In this document: in pieces, positions 61,929 to 64,000 of the stretch | How positions within the stretch are numbered: the stretch's first letter is position 1 | Layout of the letters: each line of letters starts with the position of its first letter | Assembly (NCBI RefSeq): GCF_902833085.1 | Contig: NZ_CADFEB010000003.1 | Coordinates: 779,312 to 843,311 of the forward strand | From: Burkholderia ubonensis | GTDB lineage: Bacteria > Pseudomonadota > Gammaproteobacteria > Burkholderiales > Burkholderiaceae | Direction of reading: 5' to 3' | DNA: 64,000 bases | Made by a program: the position numbers and the translations under genes | Notes under the pieces: model-generated | What the model saw: the letters and a program-made list of their open reading frames with translations, nothing else | Told to the model about the DNA's origin: nothing | The model's database searches: none

Positions 61929-63125
61929 TTATTGAAGGTTTTCGAAGATCGCCGCAATCCCCTGCCCGCCGCCGATGCACATCGTCACGAGCGCGTAGCG
62001 GCCGCCGATGCGCTTCAGCTCATAGAGCGCCTTGACCGTGATCAATGCGCCGGTCGCGCCGATCGGATGGCCGAGCGAGATGCCCGAGCCGTTCGGGTTG
62101 ACCTTCGCCGGATCGAGACCCAGCTCCTTCGTCACCGCGCACGCCTGTGCGGCGAACGCTTCGTTCGCCTCGATCACGTCGAGATCGGCGATCGTCAGCC
62201 CCGCGCGCTCGAGCGCCTTCTGCGTCGCCGGCACGGGGCCGATGCCCATGTAGGCCGGATCGACGCCCGCATGCGCATACGACACGAGCCGCGCGAGCGG
62301 CTTCACGCCCTGCGCGCGCGCCGCATCCGCGCTCATCATCAGCACGGCCGCCGCCGCATCGTTGATGCCCGATGCGTTGCCGGCCGTCACCGTGCCGTTC
62401 TCCTTCTGGAACACCGGCTTGAGCTTCGTGAAATCGTCGGCGCTCGCGTCGTTGCGCACGTGCTCGTCGGTATCGAACTGCACTTCGCCCTTGCGCGTGC
62501 GAATCGCGATCGGCAGGATCTGGTCCTTGAAGCGCCCTTCCGCGATGGCGCGCGCCGCGCGACGATGCGATTCGAGCGCGAGCGCATCCTGGTCGTCGCG
62601 CGTGATGCCGTACTTGCGCGCGACGTTTTCCGCCGTCACGCCCATGTGGATCGTCTGGAACGGGTCGTGCAGCGCGCCGAGCATCATGTCGACGAGCTTG
62701 CCGTCGCCCATCCGCTGCCCGAAGCGCGCAGCCGGCACGGTATACGGCGCGCGGCTCATGCTCTCCGCGCCGCCGCCGATCGCGACGTCGGCATCGCCGA
62801 GCAGGATCGTCTGCGCGGCCGACACGATCGCCTGCAGGCCCGAGCCGCACAGCCGGTTCACGTTCATCGCGGGCGTGTGCTGCGCAACGCCGCCGTCGAT
62901 CGCCGCAACGCGCGACAGATACATGTCCTTCGGTTCCGTATTCACGACGTGGCCGAACACGACATGGCCGACCGCGTCGCCGGGCACGTTCGCGCGCGAC
63001 AGCACCTCGCGCACGACCTTCGCGCCGAGCTCCGTCGGCGCGAAGTCCTTCAGGCTGCCGCCGAAATCGCCGATCGCGGTGCGAACGCCGCTCACCACCA
63101 CCACTTCCTTTGCTGCTTGACTCAT
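61929..63125 (-). CDS. Acetyl-CoA acetyltransferase/acyl-CoA thiolase
   Basis: 398 residues. Active-site Cys in [11 protein letters not shown] (about residue 90), [11 protein letters not shown] with the His, and [12 protein letters not shown] at the end. It catalyses the last step of beta-oxidation or the condensation of two acetyl-CoA. Start ATG at 63125 ([10 protein letters not shown]) has GGAGAG seven bases away. A neighbouring ETF-quinone oxidoreductase gene supports a role in fatty-acid oxidation. Confidence 0.93.
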   Translation of the reverse strand: MSQAAKEVVVVSGVRTAIGDFGGSLKDFAPTELGAKVVREVLSRANVPGDAVGHVVFGHVVNTEPKDMYLSRVAAIDGGVAQHTPAMNVNRLCGSGLQAIVSAAQTILLGDADVAIGGGAESMSRAPYTVPAARFGQRMGDGKLVDMMLGALHDPFQTIHMGVTAENVARKYGITRDDQDALALESHRRAARAIAEGRFKDQILPIAIRTRKGEVQFDTDEHVRNDASADDFTKLKPVFQKENGTVTAGNASGINDAAAAVLMMSADAARAQGVKPLARLVSYAHAGVDPAYMGIGPVPATQKALERAGLTIADLDVIEANEAFAAQACAVTKELGLDPAKVNPNGSGISLGHPIGATGALITVKALYELKRIGGRYALVTMCIGGGQGIAAIFENLQ

Positions 63126-63168
63126 CATCTCTCTCCAGTTCGGTCGCGCACGCATGCGCGGTCACGCA

Positions 63169-64000
63169 TTACATGTTCGGGTAGTTCGGTCCGCCGCCGC
63201 CTTCCGGCGTGACCCAGACGATGTTCTGCGTCGGGTCCTTGATGTCGCAGGTCTTGCAGTGCACGCAGTTCTGCGCGTTGATCACCAGCCGATCGCTGCC
63301 GTCGTCGTTCTTCACGAACTCGTACACGGCCGCCGGGCAGAACCGGCTTTCCGGCCCCGCGTAGGTGCGCAGGTTCACGTTTACCGGCACGTTCGCATCC
63401 TTCAGCGTCAGGTGCGCCGGCTGGTTTTCCTCGTGGTTCGTGTTCGAGATGAACACCGACGACAGCCGGTCGAACGTCAGCTTGCCGTCCGGCTTCGGAT
63501 ACTCGATCGGCTCGCACTGCGACGCAGGCTTCAGCGTCTCGTGATCCGCGTGCTTGTGGTGCAGCGTCCACGGCACGTTGCCGCCCATCACCTTCTGTTC
63601 GAGGCCGACCATCAGCGTGCCGAGATACAGCCCCTTCGCCATCCACTGCTTGAAGTTGCGCGCGCGATACAGCTCGGTGTACAGCCACGACTGCTTGAAC
63701 GCGTCCGGATAGGCATTCAGTTCGTCGCTCTGACGCCCGGCCTGCACCGCGTCGAACGCGGCGTCGGCCGCCAGCATGCCGGTCTTGATCGCCGCGTGGC
63801 TGCCCTTGATCCGCGACGCGTTCAGGAAGCCCGCGTCGTCGCCGATCAGCGCGCCGCCCGGGAACACCGTCTTCGGCAGCGACAGCAGCCCGCCCGCGGT
63901 GATCGCGCGTGCGCCGTACGACACGCGCTTGCCGCCTTCGAGGAACGCGCGGATCGACGGATGCGTCTTGTAGCGCTGGAATTCCTCGAACGGCGACAGG
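63169..64000 (-). CDS. Electron-transfer flavoprotein-ubiquinone oxidoreductase (partial, 3' end)
   Basis: The C-terminal 276 residues of ETF-QO. It contains the 4Fe-4S cluster ligands: one Cys in FCPAAVYEF and three in CVHCKTCDIKDPTQN. The FAD/quinone domain part IGDDAGFLNASRIKGSHAAIKTGMLAA precedes it. The enzyme transfers electrons from acyl-CoA dehydrogenases via ETF to the quinone pool at the inner membrane. The N-terminal half lies beyond the right edge. It is 43 bases upstream of the thiolase gene. Confidence 0.93.
   Translation of the reverse strand, partial: LSPFEEFQRYKTHPSIRAFLEGGKRVSYGARAITAGGLLSLPKTVFPGGALIGDDAGFLNASRIKGSHAAIKTGMLAADAAFDAVQAGRQSDELNAYPDAFKQSWLYTELYRARNFKQWMAKGLYLGTLMVGLEQKVMGGNVPWTLHHKHADHETLKPASQCEPIEYPKPDGKLTFDRLSSVFISNTNHEENQPAHLTLKDANVPVNVNLRTYAGPESRFCPAAVYEFVKNDDGSDRLVINAQNCVHCKTCDIKDPTQNIVWVTPEGGGGPNYPNM

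Overview
The window is about 64 kb of GC-rich DNA (near 70% by eye) from a Burkholderia, most likely a member of the Burkholderia cepacia complex. This rests on overall codon use and gene content: deoxyribose, beta-oxidation and ETF-quinone oxidoreductase genes, MHYT and DUF3142 proteins, and an H-NS-like protein. The mix of catabolic, regulatory and secondary-metabolite genes suggests a secondary replicon. I saw no rRNA, tRNA, CRISPR array, insertion sequence or prophage.

Region 1 (1-9.1 kb, minus strand) is a tightly coupled biosynthetic operon that runs off the left edge. In transcription order it encodes a 623-aa protein I do not recognise, an acyl-AMP ligase, an acyl carrier protein (ACP), a GNAT acyltransferase, a C45-type Ntn-hydrolase/acyltransferase, a 7Fe ferredoxin, a DHA2 exporter, a second ACP and a ketosynthase. 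A LuxR-type acyl-homoserine-lactone receptor without a LuxI partner lies upstream, and a lux-box-like sequence sits in front of the operon. The product is unknown.

Region 2 (9.1-16.9 kb) has an AT-rich, hairpin-rich spacer, then TetR, a TonB-dependent receptor, and Yej-type peptide ABC genes (binding protein and two permeases) with no ATPase gene. Region 3 (16.9-21.2 kb) looks lower in GC: GNAT, PhzF-like, a LuxR-type regulator and a five-repeat lectin-like protein whose C-terminal domain is frameshifted. Region 4 (21.2-27.9 kb) holds an unknown exported 723-aa protein with a DUF3142 protein, an isochorismatase-fold protein, an MHYT membrane sensor, a Bcr/CflA exporter and a LysR regulator.

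Region 5 (27.9-43.4 kb) is a second, complete peptide-uptake locus: a TonB-dependent receptor, YejA-B-E-F, and the metalloprotease pair TldD/TldE, all on the minus strand, with yejF overlapping tldD. Upstream are an XRE-cupin regulator and a dedicated tonB-exbB-exbD-exbD energy operon, preceded by an array of three matching palindromes. Together they suggest outer-membrane capture, inner-membrane import and cytoplasmic proteolysis of a peptide. The ATPase-less locus in region 2 may borrow this YejF.

Region 6 (43.4-52.8 kb) has GNAT, a small conserved protein with a clear terminator, an H-NS-like protein, an acyl-CoA synthetase/SDR/thiolase operon with a divergent AraC regulator, an unknown protein and an outer-membrane barrel protein. 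Region 7 (53-57.1 kb) is a deoxyribose catabolism cluster (kinase, permease, DeoR regulator, DeoC aldolase). Region 8 (57.2-64 kb) has an AT-rich orphan gene, a DUF815 ATPase, an AraC regulator, a TetR/DUF1772 divergon with a gene remnant, and a fatty-acid oxidation group (3-hydroxybutyryl-CoA dehydrogenase, thiolase, ETF-QO) cut by the right edge.
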